Assembly (NCBI RefSeq): GCF_036711975.1
Contig: NC_091968.1
Span: 27,389,001-27,453,000 of the forward strand
Direction: 5' to 3'
Origin: Onthophagus taurus
Lineage: Eukaryota > Arthropoda > Insecta > Coleoptera > Scarabaeidae
DNA length: 64,000 nt
In this document: positions 1-9,828 of the stretch, piece after piece
Numbering within the stretch: position 1 is the first letter of the stretch
Layout of the letters: every line of letters begins with the position of its first letter
Notes under the pieces: model-generated
The model's input: the letters and a program-made list of their open reading frames with translations, nothing else
Told to the model about the DNA's origin: nothing
The model's database searches: none
Translations under genes and position numbers: made by a program

Positions 1-607
1 AAGATGATTGGCATTCTTCGTTGCTGATGGTTTTCAAGGCGAGGTATTGCAAGTTATTTGGAGCAGATCCAGGGTAACTGGTGGTTCCCCATCCGGAGAT
101 GACACAATCTCCAGTTCCGGTAACATCGGATTCGGGTTCAATGGCTTTAACATTGTCGTTGAATTGAATTGGGGAGGAGACTCGGAGGAGGGCAATATCA
201 TTTTCGATGGTGTTAGGATTGTATCCGGAGTGGGCAATGATTTTGCTAACGCTGTATCTGTCACCACCACTGTTCAAAGTGGTAGATCCAGTAACAACGG
301 TGTAAGAACTAGCAGATCCACCATAAACGCAATGGGCAGCGGTCAAAACCCAGTTTTCGTTAAGGATGGAACCACCACAAGTGTGACTTCCGGAGGATCC
401 TCTCAAAGAGATTTGGTAAGGGAATTGACCAACAGCGGCATCATCACCACCAACGATACGCCAGTTGTAGCTGTCATCGATTTTGGTATCGATGGCGTAG
501 CCTGATATAAATGACAAAGTAAAAAAGCGAATCAAAAAAATTAAAAATTTTATCTTACCAAAGGCAACAGCGAAAAGAGCTGAGAATGCAACGATGAATT
601 TGACCAT
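1..607 (-). CDS. Chymotrypsin/collagenase-like serine protease, copy 1 (3' end outside window)
   Basis: Secreted S1-family endopeptidase, probably digestive. Exons: 607-559 (signal peptide) and 501-1, continuing past the window edge. The 57-bp intron has GT..AG ends. Exon 1 encodes a hydrophobic leader starting MVKFIVAFSALFAVAFG. A short propeptide follows and the activation site is R-IVGG. Seen motifs: TAAHC (His57) and ENDIALL (Asp102); Ser195 and the S1-pocket residues lie beyond the edge. The frame is open to position 1, so nothing suggests a pseudogene. It is a close paralogue of the gene at 3730-4543, with the same orientation, intron position and promoter, which indicates a recent tandem duplication. 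Trypsin-like cleavage cannot be excluded because residue 189 is not visible. Confidence 0.9.
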   Translation of the reverse strand, partial: MVKFIVAFSALFAVAFGKIKFLIFLIRFFTLSFISGYAIDTKIDDSYNWRIVGGDDAAVGQFPYQISLRGSSGSHTCGGSILNENWVLTAAHCVYGGSASSYTVVTGSTTLNSGGDRYSVSKIIAHSGYNPNTIENDIALLRVSSPIQFNDNVKAIEPESDVTGTGDCVISGWGTTSYPGSAPNNLQYLALKTISNEECQSS

Positions 608-642
608 TTTGAATATTCTGCCATTGGAATGAATTGGTGCCG

Positions 643-708
643 TTTATATAGTATATTTCAACAAAAAATTGAAATAGATTACATTGTTTTTAGGCGAAAC
701 CTTTATCA
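643..708 (-). promoter_or_regulatory. Promoter of protease copy 1: TATA box and upstream GATA-type site
   Basis: Read on the minus strand, CTATATAAA lies at 651-643, 36-44 bp upstream of the ATG at 607, so the 5' UTR must be very short. Further upstream is an 18-bp block (674-691) found identically at 4613-4630 in front of copy 2. A TGATAA site lies at 708-703; GATA factors are known to drive insect midgut genes. The TATA call is direct; the GATA role is inference. Confidence 0.65.
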
Positions 709-2035
709 GCATATCGGAAGCATAGAGTAAATCCCCTCATAAATCTATAAATAATAACTGACAAAATGAAGTGTTTTAAATGATGTGTACAGAAAAAATA
801 CTGAAAGATGACAATACAGTTTTGAAATGCATATATTGCACTAATAAAAGGAATAATTTCAAAATTGTAATCCAACACTTCAAGAATTACAACATCACAT
901 GAGTTCAAATTTAGGACTACATACTGAAGTATTCTTCCTTTATTTATGTCAAATGAGAATACATTTGTTCTGCGTGGAAGCCCTAAGAGTAAAAAAGGCT
1001 CATTTCGTGAATGACCAAACTTCATAGACATTATCAGAACGCCATGCCACAACGCCTCATATCATTGTGAACATTTTTGGTGAACTCTAAACAAAACTAA
1101 GGTGGAGATTATCTTCTCTTGCTTTTATGTCAACCCAGGTGGTACGAATAACGTTTAGAAAATGCTGGTTTTCTCGTTAACTCGCTTAGATTTGATTCGG
1201 TAACTCATTCAGAAACATACAAGGCTAGTGATCAGGATTTCGTTGCTTAATACATTTCCTTTACGACACAAACAGTTTATTTATGGCAGAGGTTTTTACC
1301 AACCGTTCTTTGACATTTCAGATTTCGCCAATTCTCTAATTTATTTAAATTAGCACAGCGTTTTGTGAATCCCAAACAAATCCAGAGTCATAACATCGTT
1401 GATAACATTGACAGAAAGATTCTCGATTTAGTGTATTTAGTGCCATTTATAGCATAAAGGATTCCTCCTTAGATGCAATATTCCAAATTTGAGCTACGCT
1501 TGTTGAAGTCTTCTTTAGATGTGACTAATCTATGGAAAGTATTCCTGCAGTCACCATTAAATCTGATTGCAACATTTTTACAAAGTTACGAATGGAGTAT
1601 AGTGAGATTGCCAAAACTATATAGTTTTGTAATGATGTGTTTTGGATACAATGAAAATTCATACTTCTAATCTTTAAAGATAAGCTACTCGCTACAGATA
1701 ACCTAAAACTTTTCCGGAAACAGCAGTTCCATTTAGGACGTCTCTGAACAATGTTTAGAAGCTTTATTGATAAAAAACCTTATTGTGCAAAAAGTTTCAA
1801 AAACTGTAAGAAATGGAAATAGCCAACATTTAAATACACACATGTATGCTAATGATTTAAAAACAAGATTTTCCCACATCTCCTCACCTCTTGATTGTTT
1901 GAGATTGCAATCTAATTTAAATAATCTTCATAAATTAACACTAATTCAATCAGTTATATGTATTTTTTATTGGAAACTTGCTTTATATTTTCAAGTTCAA
2001 GTAAATCAAATTTTATTATTATTTTAAAAAATTAA
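690..2035. other. Intergenic, unassigned; no convincing gene
   Basis: AT-rich DNA of about 1.3 kb. A 120-codon minus-strand frame (1052-690) and two short plus-strand frames (1473-1670, 1767-2027) are open, but none carries a motif I recognise and none has splice or promoter context. The stretch could be an old, decayed transposon or gene fragment. Confidence 0.4.
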
Positions 2036-3530
2036 AAACTTATACAGAGAATTTTAGTTAAGATGTAATATACAACAATAAAAATATACAACAATTTAGC
2101 GCTAAGTAACAAATAAAACTAGACTAACACTAGCACTAGAACTAACACTAGACCTACAACTAGAAACATTTGGGTTTAGCCGCACGTTTTTAAAGACGGC
2201 TAAACCCAAATGATTCTAGTTTTAGGTATAATGTTAGTTCTAGTTTTACACTAGCACTGTTACTATATAGAACTAACACTATACCTAGAAACTATATAGT
2301 AACAGTGCTAGTGTAAAACTAGAACTAACACTATACCTAGAACTAGAACCATTCGGGTTTAGCCGCACGTCTCTAAAGACGGCTAAACTCGAATGATTCT
2401 AGTTCTAGGTATAGTGTTAGTTCTAGTTTTATACTTGCACTCTCACTAGCACTAACACTATACCTAGAACTAGAATCATTCGGGTTTAGCCGCACGTCTC
2501 TAAAGACGGCTAAACTCGAATGATTCTAGTTCTAGGTATAGTGTTAGTTCTAGTTTTATTCTTGCACTCTCACTAGAACTAACACTATACCTAGGACTAG
2601 AATCATTCGGGTTTAGCCGTGCGTCTCATAAGACGGCTAAAGCCGGAGTTCTAGGTCTAGTGTTTAATTGTCATGCAACGCTAGATTGTTGTATATTTTT
2701 ATTGAACTAAAAGTAGAACACTAGACCAAGAACTAGAATCATTCGGCTTTAGCCGACTTATGAGACGCACGGCTAAACCCGAATGTTTCTAGTACTAGGT
2801 CTAATGTTAGTTCAAGTGACAGTTCAAGTGTAAAACTAGAACACTATACCTAGAACTAGAATCATTCGGGTTTAGCCGTCTTTAGAGACGTGCGGCTAAA
2901 CCCAAATGATTCTAGTTCTAGGTATAGTGTTAGTACTGCATAATAACAGTGCAAGTGTAAAACTAGAACTAACACTATACCTACAACTAGAATCATTCGG
3001 GTTTAGCAGTCTTTAAAGACATGCGGCTAAACCCAAATGATTCTAGTTGTAGGTATAGTGTCAGTTCTACATAATAATGCTAGTGTAAAACTAGAACTAA
3101 CACTAGATCTAGAACTAGAAACATTCGGGTTTAGCCGTACGTCATCAAACTTTATTATGCAGCGCTAGATTGTTGTATATTTTTATTGAACTAAAAGTTG
3201 AACTAACACTAGACCAAGAACTAGAATCATTCGGCTTTAGCCGTCTTATGAGACGCACGGCTAAACCCGAATGTTTCTAGTTCTAGGTCTAACATTAGTA
3301 ACATAACATAACTACTTTCTAGTATAGGATACTTTCTGATTCTAGATGTAGTGTCAGATCACTATCACTAAAACTAACACAAGACTTAGAATTAGAATCA
3401 TTCAGGTTTAGCTGTATTGAGAGAAGTGCAGCTAAACAAGAATCTTTTTTAATTCTAGGTCTAATGTTAGTTCTAGTTTTAATTACTATTCAGCGTTAGA
3501 TTATGGTATATTTCTATTTTTGTATTTTTA
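2036..3530. repeat. Array A of the hairpin (long inverted-repeat) family
   Basis: About nine head-to-head units. Each unit is a near-perfect palindrome: an arm rich in CTAGAACTAACACTA and TAGAACTAGAATCATTCG, then the core GGGTTTAGCCG, a variable centre containing ACGTCTYWWAAGACG, and the mirror image. Some units are bounded by TTGTATATTTTTATTGAACT and AGCGCTAGAT. The same family recurs at 8.69-9.6 kb, 12.36-12.78 kb, 17.6-18.3 kb and as fragments elsewhere in the window. No protein is encoded. It is probably a foldback-type mobile repeat or satellite. Confidence 0.85.
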
Positions 3531-3540
3531 TGTTACATTT

Positions 3541-3729
3541 TATTTGGGACAATGCAAGTGCATAGTAGTTTCGTAATTATGATTACTGCATTCATATGTT
3601 GCAAGTTATATCAAGTTCCCGGTATTAGGATATATATAATTAAAAACATCATTTATTATATTAAGCGTTTTTTATTTCTCTTTTATACATATACATACAC
3701 TTGGTTCATAAGAACTAAATAATTAAAAT
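3541..3729. other. AT-rich 3' flank of protease copy 2 with poly(A) signal
   Basis: On the minus strand AATAAA occurs at 3676-3671, 54 bp past the stop codon of the protease gene. The rest is AT-rich and featureless. Confidence 0.5.
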
Positions 3730-4543
3730 TTATTTAGTGTTGGTGTTGATCCAATCGATGAAAGAAGAAACTCTGGTAAAGACATCGGGAGTTCCCCTGG
3801 CGCATGGGTTACCCCAGGAAACGATACCGATTTGTTTTCCATTGGCGGCCAATGGACCACCAGAGTCACCATGGCAGACACCTTCACCGCTTTTGGTGAG
3901 GGTACAGATGTTGCTATCGAAGACGGAGTTGCTTCCCCAGGCAGATTGACATTGAGTGTTGGTGATGGTTTTCAAGGCGAGGAATTGCAAGTTGTTTGGT
4001 ACACTTCCTGGGTAACTGGTGGTGCCCCATCCGGAGATGATACAATCTCCAGCTCCGATAACAGTGGAATCGGGTTCAATAGCTTGAACATTGTTGTTGA
4101 ATTGAATTGGGGAGGAGACTTGGAGGACGGCAATATCGTTTTGAACGGTGTTAGGGTTGTATCCGGAGTGGGCAATGATTCTGCTAACGCTGTATCTGTC
4201 ACCGCCACTGTTCAAAGTGGTAGATCCAGTGACAACGGTGTAAGAACTAGCAGATCCACCATAAACGCAATGGGCAGCGGTCAAGATCCAGTTTGCGCTA
4301 AGGATGGAACCACCACAAGTGTGACTTCCAGAGGCTCCTCTCAAAGAGATTTGGTAAGGGAATTGACCAGCAGCGGCATTAGCACCACCAACGACACGCC
4401 AGCTAAAGCTATCATCGATTCTGGTATCGATGGCGTAGCCTGATAAAAATCATAAAATAAATAAAGGAATCGAAAAATTAAAATTTTATCTTACCAAAGG
4501 CAACAGCGAAAAGAGCTGAGAAAGCAACAACGAATTTAACCAT
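3730..4543 (-). CDS. Chymotrypsin/collagenase-like serine protease, copy 2 (complete)
   Basis: Complete S1-family protease of 252 residues. Exons: 4543-4495 and 4439-3730, separated by a 55-bp GT-AG intron after the signal-peptide codons. The protein starts MVKFVVAFSALFAVAFG, then a short propeptide ending FSWR, then VVGG as the mature N-terminus. The catalytic triad is intact: TAAHC (His57), QNDIAVL (Asp102), GDSGGPL (Ser195). Counting from the serine, residue 189 is Gly (GEGVCHGDS) and residue 226 is Asp (GTPDVFTRV). Gly189/Asp226 is the arrangement known from fiddler-crab collagenase (brachyurin), so broad or chymotryptic specificity is more likely than strict trypsin. Extracellular, probably gut lumen. 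AATAAA follows 54 bp after the stop. Tandem paralogue of the gene at 1-607. Confidence 0.95.
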
Positions 4544-4580
4544 TTTCGTTAGTTTGTGCCTTTAGATTGAATCGCGACCG

Positions 4581-4649
4581 TTTATATAGTGTGTTTTAAT
4601 AGAAAAAATGAGATAGATTACATTGTTTTTTTGATGAAACATTTTATCA
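4581..4649 (-). promoter_or_regulatory. Promoter of protease copy 2: TATA box and GATA-type site
   Basis: CTATATAAA on the minus strand at 4589-4581 lies 38-46 bp before the ATG at 4543. The 18-bp block ATAGATTACATTGTTTTT at 4613-4630 is identical to the one before copy 1. TGATAA lies at 4649-4644. Conserved spacing in both paralogues supports a shared control region. Confidence 0.65.
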
Positions 4650-4659
4650 ATATCTAGAA

Positions 4660-5320
4660 AAATACGCTTACGAACAAAAGGAATTGTCTAAATCGGTGGA
4701 CAGTTTAGAAACGGTCATTAAAAAAAATACAATATCAAGTATAGATTATTTAATCTCGATTTTTCTTAATCTTTTTTTGCCAACCCTTCCACCACTAATA
4801 GTTCTAAAAAAAAAACAGTTACAAAGAAAAAAATTGTCTATCTCGACTTTCGATCAACAATCTGCGGCGGTAAATCGATCCGAGTTTATTAGCATAATAA
4901 AATGGCCATTTTGTAATTTGTAGCGAACCGGGGAGCGATTATCTTAGTGTTTCGAGTGGTAACATGCAACAATGCCATTTGGCGTTGGTACGCGTTGGCT
5001 TAATCCTTCGGACAACGAGAGGGCAATTTAAAAACAGCTACAACGAAGCCCTTTACATTCGACCGTGCTCCGAGATTTTATCGAAACCACCCGATTTCAA
5101 CCCTCGATATTGTAATACGCTTCAGAGACTCGTAATGCGAGCACTCGATTAGACAATGATCACCGTATAAAAGACCATATGGTGTTGAAAAAATTATAAT
5201 GGTAATAGTAATCATGACAATAAGCTCCAATAAGCTTTGATATTAGTTAGATTAAGTAAATAATTTCTTGTTGCAATCATTTTTTAACTAGATAAATATA
5301 TAATATAGATGTATAATATA
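4660..5320. other. Intergenic, nothing recognised
   Basis: About 660 bp without recognisable genes or repeats. Two short open frames (4684-4923, 4964-5152) look like chance. Confidence 0.4.
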
Positions 5321-5980
5321 CAGGTGTCTCCGAAATGCGCGTACAACGGAAGACCACAAATTCCTTGACTCAAAATAGGTCGATTTAAGTTAAGTTATCT
5401 ATATCCAAAGTTGCTTCATTTCGCCGCTAGAGAACTTCAAAATTAGCAAAAAAAATTGTTTTATTTTTTATAACTCGAAAACGCGCAAATCAATTGAAAC
5501 CATTTTTCAGAAGTGTATTCACGTTAAACATAAATTGCAAATAGTTGAAATCATTGCCAAGTACGTTAAGGTAACTTTTGTAACTTCAATGACGTAAACA
5601 AAGCTTGCAGATATTTAAAAATACCTTTTTTCTGGCTTAACCACTTATGTAATCAAAATCTTATAAGAGACAAAAACGGTTTAGAACTAAATGGGCTATT
5701 CAGAAATTATAATAATGTAATTGTCGCCTGGCCAGAAAAAAAGATATGGAGTAATATCCGGTGAACACATGACATTTCTAGGAACTTACTTCTGAAAAAT
5801 GGTTTCAATTGATTTACACGTTTTCGAGTTATAAAAAATAAAAGAATTTTTTTTGCTAACTTTGAAGTCCTCTAGCGGCAAAACGAAGCAACTTTGGATA
5901 TAGATAACTTAACTTAAATCGACCTATTTTGAGCCAAGAAATCTGTGGTCTTCCGTTGTACACGCATTTCGGAGACATCC
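5321..5980. mobile_element. Non-autonomous TIR element (MITE) with ~195-bp inverted repeats
   Basis: Left end TATA|CAGGTGTCTCCGAAATGCG; the right end is the reverse complement (CGCATTTCGGAGACATCC|TATA). The arms, about 5321-5518 and 5787-5980, match over almost their whole length with a few differences. TA repeats flank both ends, as in Tc1/mariner insertions. The ~270-bp centre has no coding potential. Confidence 0.85.
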
Positions 5981-5993
5981 TATATAATATATA

Positions 5994-7941
5994 CAGGTGG
6001 TTCATTTAACATGATACAAGCGATTATCTCGAAAATGATTCATTTTACATAAAAATGAACCAAATGAAAGTTCTTCTGTGCGAAGGGAGAAATCATATGA
6101 CGATAACATTTTTTGACCGTAACCTTATTTTCAAGGTCATATGAAGGTCACGACCAATTTTTTAAATGGCACCCTATGTCTTTGATTGCAAAATGTAAAT
6201 CTATGGAAATTACCGTGTGGTTTTGCCAGTACGACGGCGAAACATCTTTTGTAGACAAAATCTAAATAATTTTTTTATTCAAATAGTTTTAAACACTTCA
6301 ATACATTTATTAACCCTTCTACTAAAATTTTCATTACATCTTAAAAGGTTTTCTTGGCTACTATTTCTGCATGCATTTCTTATCCGCTCTTTCAAGTTTT
6401 CTGGCGTAGTCGGTACTTCGCGATAAACATTATCCCTAAGGAGGTGTTAATTAAATCAGGTAATCTGGCAGGCCAGGAAATTGTACCTCCCCTTCCAATC
6501 CATCGCCTAGTACAATCCCGATTTAAAGCTTCACGTGCAATATGTGAAAATTCCCTTCATTTTGCATCCACATATTTTGTATTTCTTCCCTGCTCAAATC
6601 TACTAAGTAACGTTGGTAAGACGTTCTAAAAAATTTCGGTACTTCCCCCCATTCAACATTCCATCAATAAAGTATGGACCGATCAATTTATCACCAATTA
6701 TGCCACACCAAACATTAATCGACCAAGGTTGTTGATGTTCTACTTCACGCAATCTCGGATTTTCAACGTTCCAATAGTGCATGTTATGTCCTTTGTTTGT
6801 AAAAGTAAACTCATCCGAGAATAGCACGTTACCAAAGAAATTGAATTCGTTCTTGTGCCCATTGACAAAATATTAATCGATTTTCAAAATCACCTCCATA
6901 AAGTTGTTGATTCTTAAAATGCTGGTCTTCGATATTCCGGCGTCAATTGCAAGTCGTCGAGTGCTAACTTGAGGATTTACCTCAACGCTAGCTAATACGG
7001 CAATTTCCTTTTCTTCCTAAGGTTAGTTACAATTGCTCGCCGAGTTCTTTTTCTTGATTCCACATTTCCAGAGTTAGTGAAATCATTCACAACTTTGTAA
7101 AAGGTACTTCTCGAAGGCGTATTTCGATACAAAGCCTATACTATCAGCAACTTTTCTGCCACTTTCTCCATAAATAAAAATCATTTCGACTTTTTCTGCC
7201 ACACTTAGAGTAGCCATGATTTAATGACTTAATTTAAACACTTTGTCTTAATCTAAAATGATGAAATGAATTCAGAATTTGTTGCCAAGCAATTTTTATG
7301 GTAATTTAGTTTTACCTCTCACATTTTAAAACAATTCAACCAATTAAGTCTCTGAAAGCGATATTCTGAAAATGCTGACATAAGCAGTTCCACGAACTCT
7401 TGTTTTTTATGCGTTATTCTATTATCAAATTGACAAAGGCGGAGAAATGTCGGAACATTTTAGACCTCTTTCCAAAGGTATTTCCGACGAGACAGATCAC
7501 CCGATGTACCTCTTCTGGATTTTTTGTTGTTGAGCATTCTTAAATAGTATTCTAACAATTACAAACTAAAACCAATGTATCGAAGTGGGTAAGAAAATGT
7601 TTAAAAATTCATAAATGTTATTTGTTCTTGCTAGATTATAAACGTTAGTTAATTGTTACTTAAGAAGTTTCAATTTTTTTCAAAAGATGTTTAGCCATTG
7701 TACTGGCAAAACCACACAGTATAATTTTTGTATTTCTTTCTTGAACTACTTTACTTTTATCCACAGAAATAAAATACAGAATAAAATACAGAATAAAATA
7801 CATAGGGTGCCATTTAAAAAATTGGTCGTGACCTTCATATAACCTTGAAAATAAGGTCAAGGTCAATTTAAAGGTTCATTTTTATGTAAAATGAACCGTT
7901 TTCGCGATAATCGCTTGTCTCACGTTTAATGGACCATCCTG
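5994..7941 (-). mobile_element. Mariner-like transposon, full span, decayed
   Basis: Starts TA|CAGGTGGTTCATTTAACATG at 5994; the reverse-complement end at 7941 is followed by TA. The terminal inverted repeats extend roughly 190 bp, with a GGTCACGACCAATTTTTTAA block shared by both arms. It is the neighbour of the MITE at 5321-5980, inserted in the same TA-rich stretch. A minus-strand transposase pseudogene lies inside. Confidence 0.85.
6262..7217 (-). pseudogene. Mariner-like transposase pseudogene
   Basis: Translation on the minus strand from ATG at 7217 gives MATLSVAEKVEMIFIYGESG, then frameshifts. Recognisable pieces follow: a helix-turn-helix linker (TNSGNVESRKRTRRA, VNPQVSTRRLAIDAGISKTS), the catalytic-core segment FSDEFTFTNKG with HYWNVENPR and WCGIIGDKLIGPYF (longest open piece 6827-6603), and the C-terminal WIGRGGTISWPARLPDL followed by a Cys-containing tail. 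This order is typical of the insect mariner-type transposases that carry an N-terminal DUF4817-like region. Several frameshifts and stops make it non-functional. Confidence 0.85.
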
Positions 7942-7943
7942 TA

Positions 7944-8030
7944 TAACCCAACCCAACCCAACCCTATAATATACAGGGTTGAGTTGGGTTGGGTTAAGTT
8001 GGGTTGGGTTAAGTTGGGTTGGGTTAATTG
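7944..8030. repeat. Short (TTGGG)n / (CCCAA)n tract with inverted halves
   Basis: AACCCAACCCAACCC is followed by TATAATATACAGGG and then TTGGGTTGGGTTAAG-type repeats, so the two halves are inverted. It abuts the mariner element on its left. TTGGG resembles telomeric variants described in some beetles, but the position in the middle of a contig and the inverted layout favour a simple repeat or MITE end. Confidence 0.6.
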
Positions 8031-8035
8031 TTTCC

Positions 8036-8522
8036 ATAGCATACTACCTGAATAGTTTTCCCATTAAAAGAATAAATGGCTATAATTTATTTATTAATAA
8101 AAATATCTATGTCAAGTGGTATATCAATAGAATCGTTGAGAAAAGATCTTTTTTATAAAGTCATGGCCAACTATGGTTTCCATTAGAAAAATTACAAGTT
8201 TGTGTCATAACTCAAATATTATTGCTTAAACAAAAAAAATACAGTTAGACTGCTTTATTAAACATGTAATACCCCACAAATTTTTCCTTTACACATTTTT
8301 CCTAAAATCAATAATAGCAAAGCCATAGGTATCGAACGATATAACAAAAAAACGGTTTTTTCGAGATATCTAGTTAGCCATGCATTTTATTCAAAAAACA
8401 AAAAGCTCATTAAATTGAGTTCATGAAACTGCAATTCTTTCCTTATTTAATCGTCTCTCTATCTCCGCTAGTTTTCGAGATCCCCATGCTAAACATGGAA
8501 AAAGTCACCCTGTATATAATGT
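8036..8522. other. Intergenic with a mariner/MITE-like end
   Basis: AT-rich non-coding stretch. It ends in GTCACCCTGTATATA (about 8504-8518), a typical terminal sequence of Tc1/mariner MITEs, so part of this interval is probably a truncated MITE. Confidence 0.4.
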
Positions 8523-9828
8523 ACAGTGATACAATAAAGTGTACATACACTCCAGAAAATGATAATATCTCAGCTCCTGAAATGTAATTCAATGAATTTT
8601 TTAAACAAATGATATTAAAAGTCTATATTATTTTAATACAAAGTCGAAACACTTTGACTTGTGCTACGAAGTGAAGGCTACAGCAGTAGAGTTAGTCGCA
8701 CGTCTTCCAAGATGGTAAAACTCGAATTATTCTAGTTCTAGATCTTGTGTTAGTTCTAGTGATAGTGCTAGTGTAAAACTAGAACTAACACTAGACCTAG
8801 AAGTAGAAACATTTGGGTTTAGCCGCACGTCTCTCAAGACGGCTAAACCCGAATGATTCTAGTTTTAGGTTTTGTGTTAGTTCTAGGATAGTACTAGTGC
8901 AAAACTAGAACTAACACTAGACCTAGAACTAGAATCATTCGGGTTTAGCCGTCTTTAGAGACGTGCGACTAAACCCAAATGATTCTAGTTCTAGGTCTAG
9001 TGTTAGTTCTAGTTTTATTTCAATAAAAATATAGAACACAGTGATATCTTATGCTAACTAGCGCTACTTACCACAGTCTCTAGAACTAACATTAGACCTA
9101 GAACTAGAAATATTCGGGCTTAGCCGTACATCATTCAAGACGGTTAAACCCGAATTATTCTAGTTCTAGGTCTTGTGTTAGTTCTAGTGATAGTGCAAAA
9201 CTAGAACTAACACTAGATCTAGAACTAGAAACATTCGGATTTAGCCGCACGTCTTTCAAGACGGCTAAACCCGAATTATTCTAGTTTTAGGTCTTGTGTT
9301 AGTTCTAGTGATTGTGTTAGTGTAAAACTAGAACTAACACTAGACTGACAACTAGAAACATTCGGGTTTAGCCGCACGTCTCCCAAGACGGCTAAACCCG
9401 AATTATTCTAGTTCTAGATCTTGTGTTAGTTCTAGTGATAGTGCTAGTGTAAAACTAGATACTTTCTAGTTCTGGGTCTATTACACCTAAAAGTAGAAAC
9501 ATTCAGGTTTTGCCGTTTTAAGAGACACACGGCTAAACGGAATGTTTTTAGTTCTAGTGCTAGTGTTTAGTCTAGTTTTATTTGTTATTCAGCGCTAGAT
9601 AGTTGTATATTTCTATTGAGCTATAACGGACACTGATAGACATTTTTGAGTTAAATATGTGGTTATGGCGTATTCCCCTTGATTAATAATAACTTATATA
9701 GTTTTTATGTAAAATATAGAAATAATATCGACTTCTTACATGTTTTGTTAAAAAATTTCATTGAATTACATTTCGGGAGCTGAGATATTATCATTTTCCG
9801 GGCTGTATTGACTTTATTGTATCATTGT
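8523..9828. mobile_element. Foldback/TIR element enclosing hairpin-repeat array B
   Basis: About 80-bp inverted termini: ACAGTGATACAATAAAGT with AAAATGATAATATCTCAGCT at the left (8523-8609) and the reverse complement at the right (about 9750-9828). Between them, 8690-9600 carries about five units of the hairpin family seen at 2.0-3.5 kb. No transposase is visible, so it is non-autonomous. The hairpin array is cargo inside this element. Confidence 0.75.
8690..9612. repeat. Array B of the hairpin family
   Basis: Palindromic units with the GGGTTTAGCCG core and CTAGAACTAACACTAGA arms, like array A. It ends with the TTGTATATTTCTATTGAGCT boundary motif near 9603. Nested in the TIR element 8523-9828. 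Confidence 0.85.

Noticed and set aside
8-505. Plus-strand and alternative minus-strand open frames over the two protease genes (also 3737-3949, 3832-4443, 34-270, 3972-4208)
   Set aside because: They are antisense or off-frame shadows of the real protease exons; the protease frame alone carries the S1 motifs.
690-1052. 120-codon minus-strand frame as a host gene
   Set aside because: No motif, no promoter or splice context, AT-biased product; reported only as unassigned sequence.
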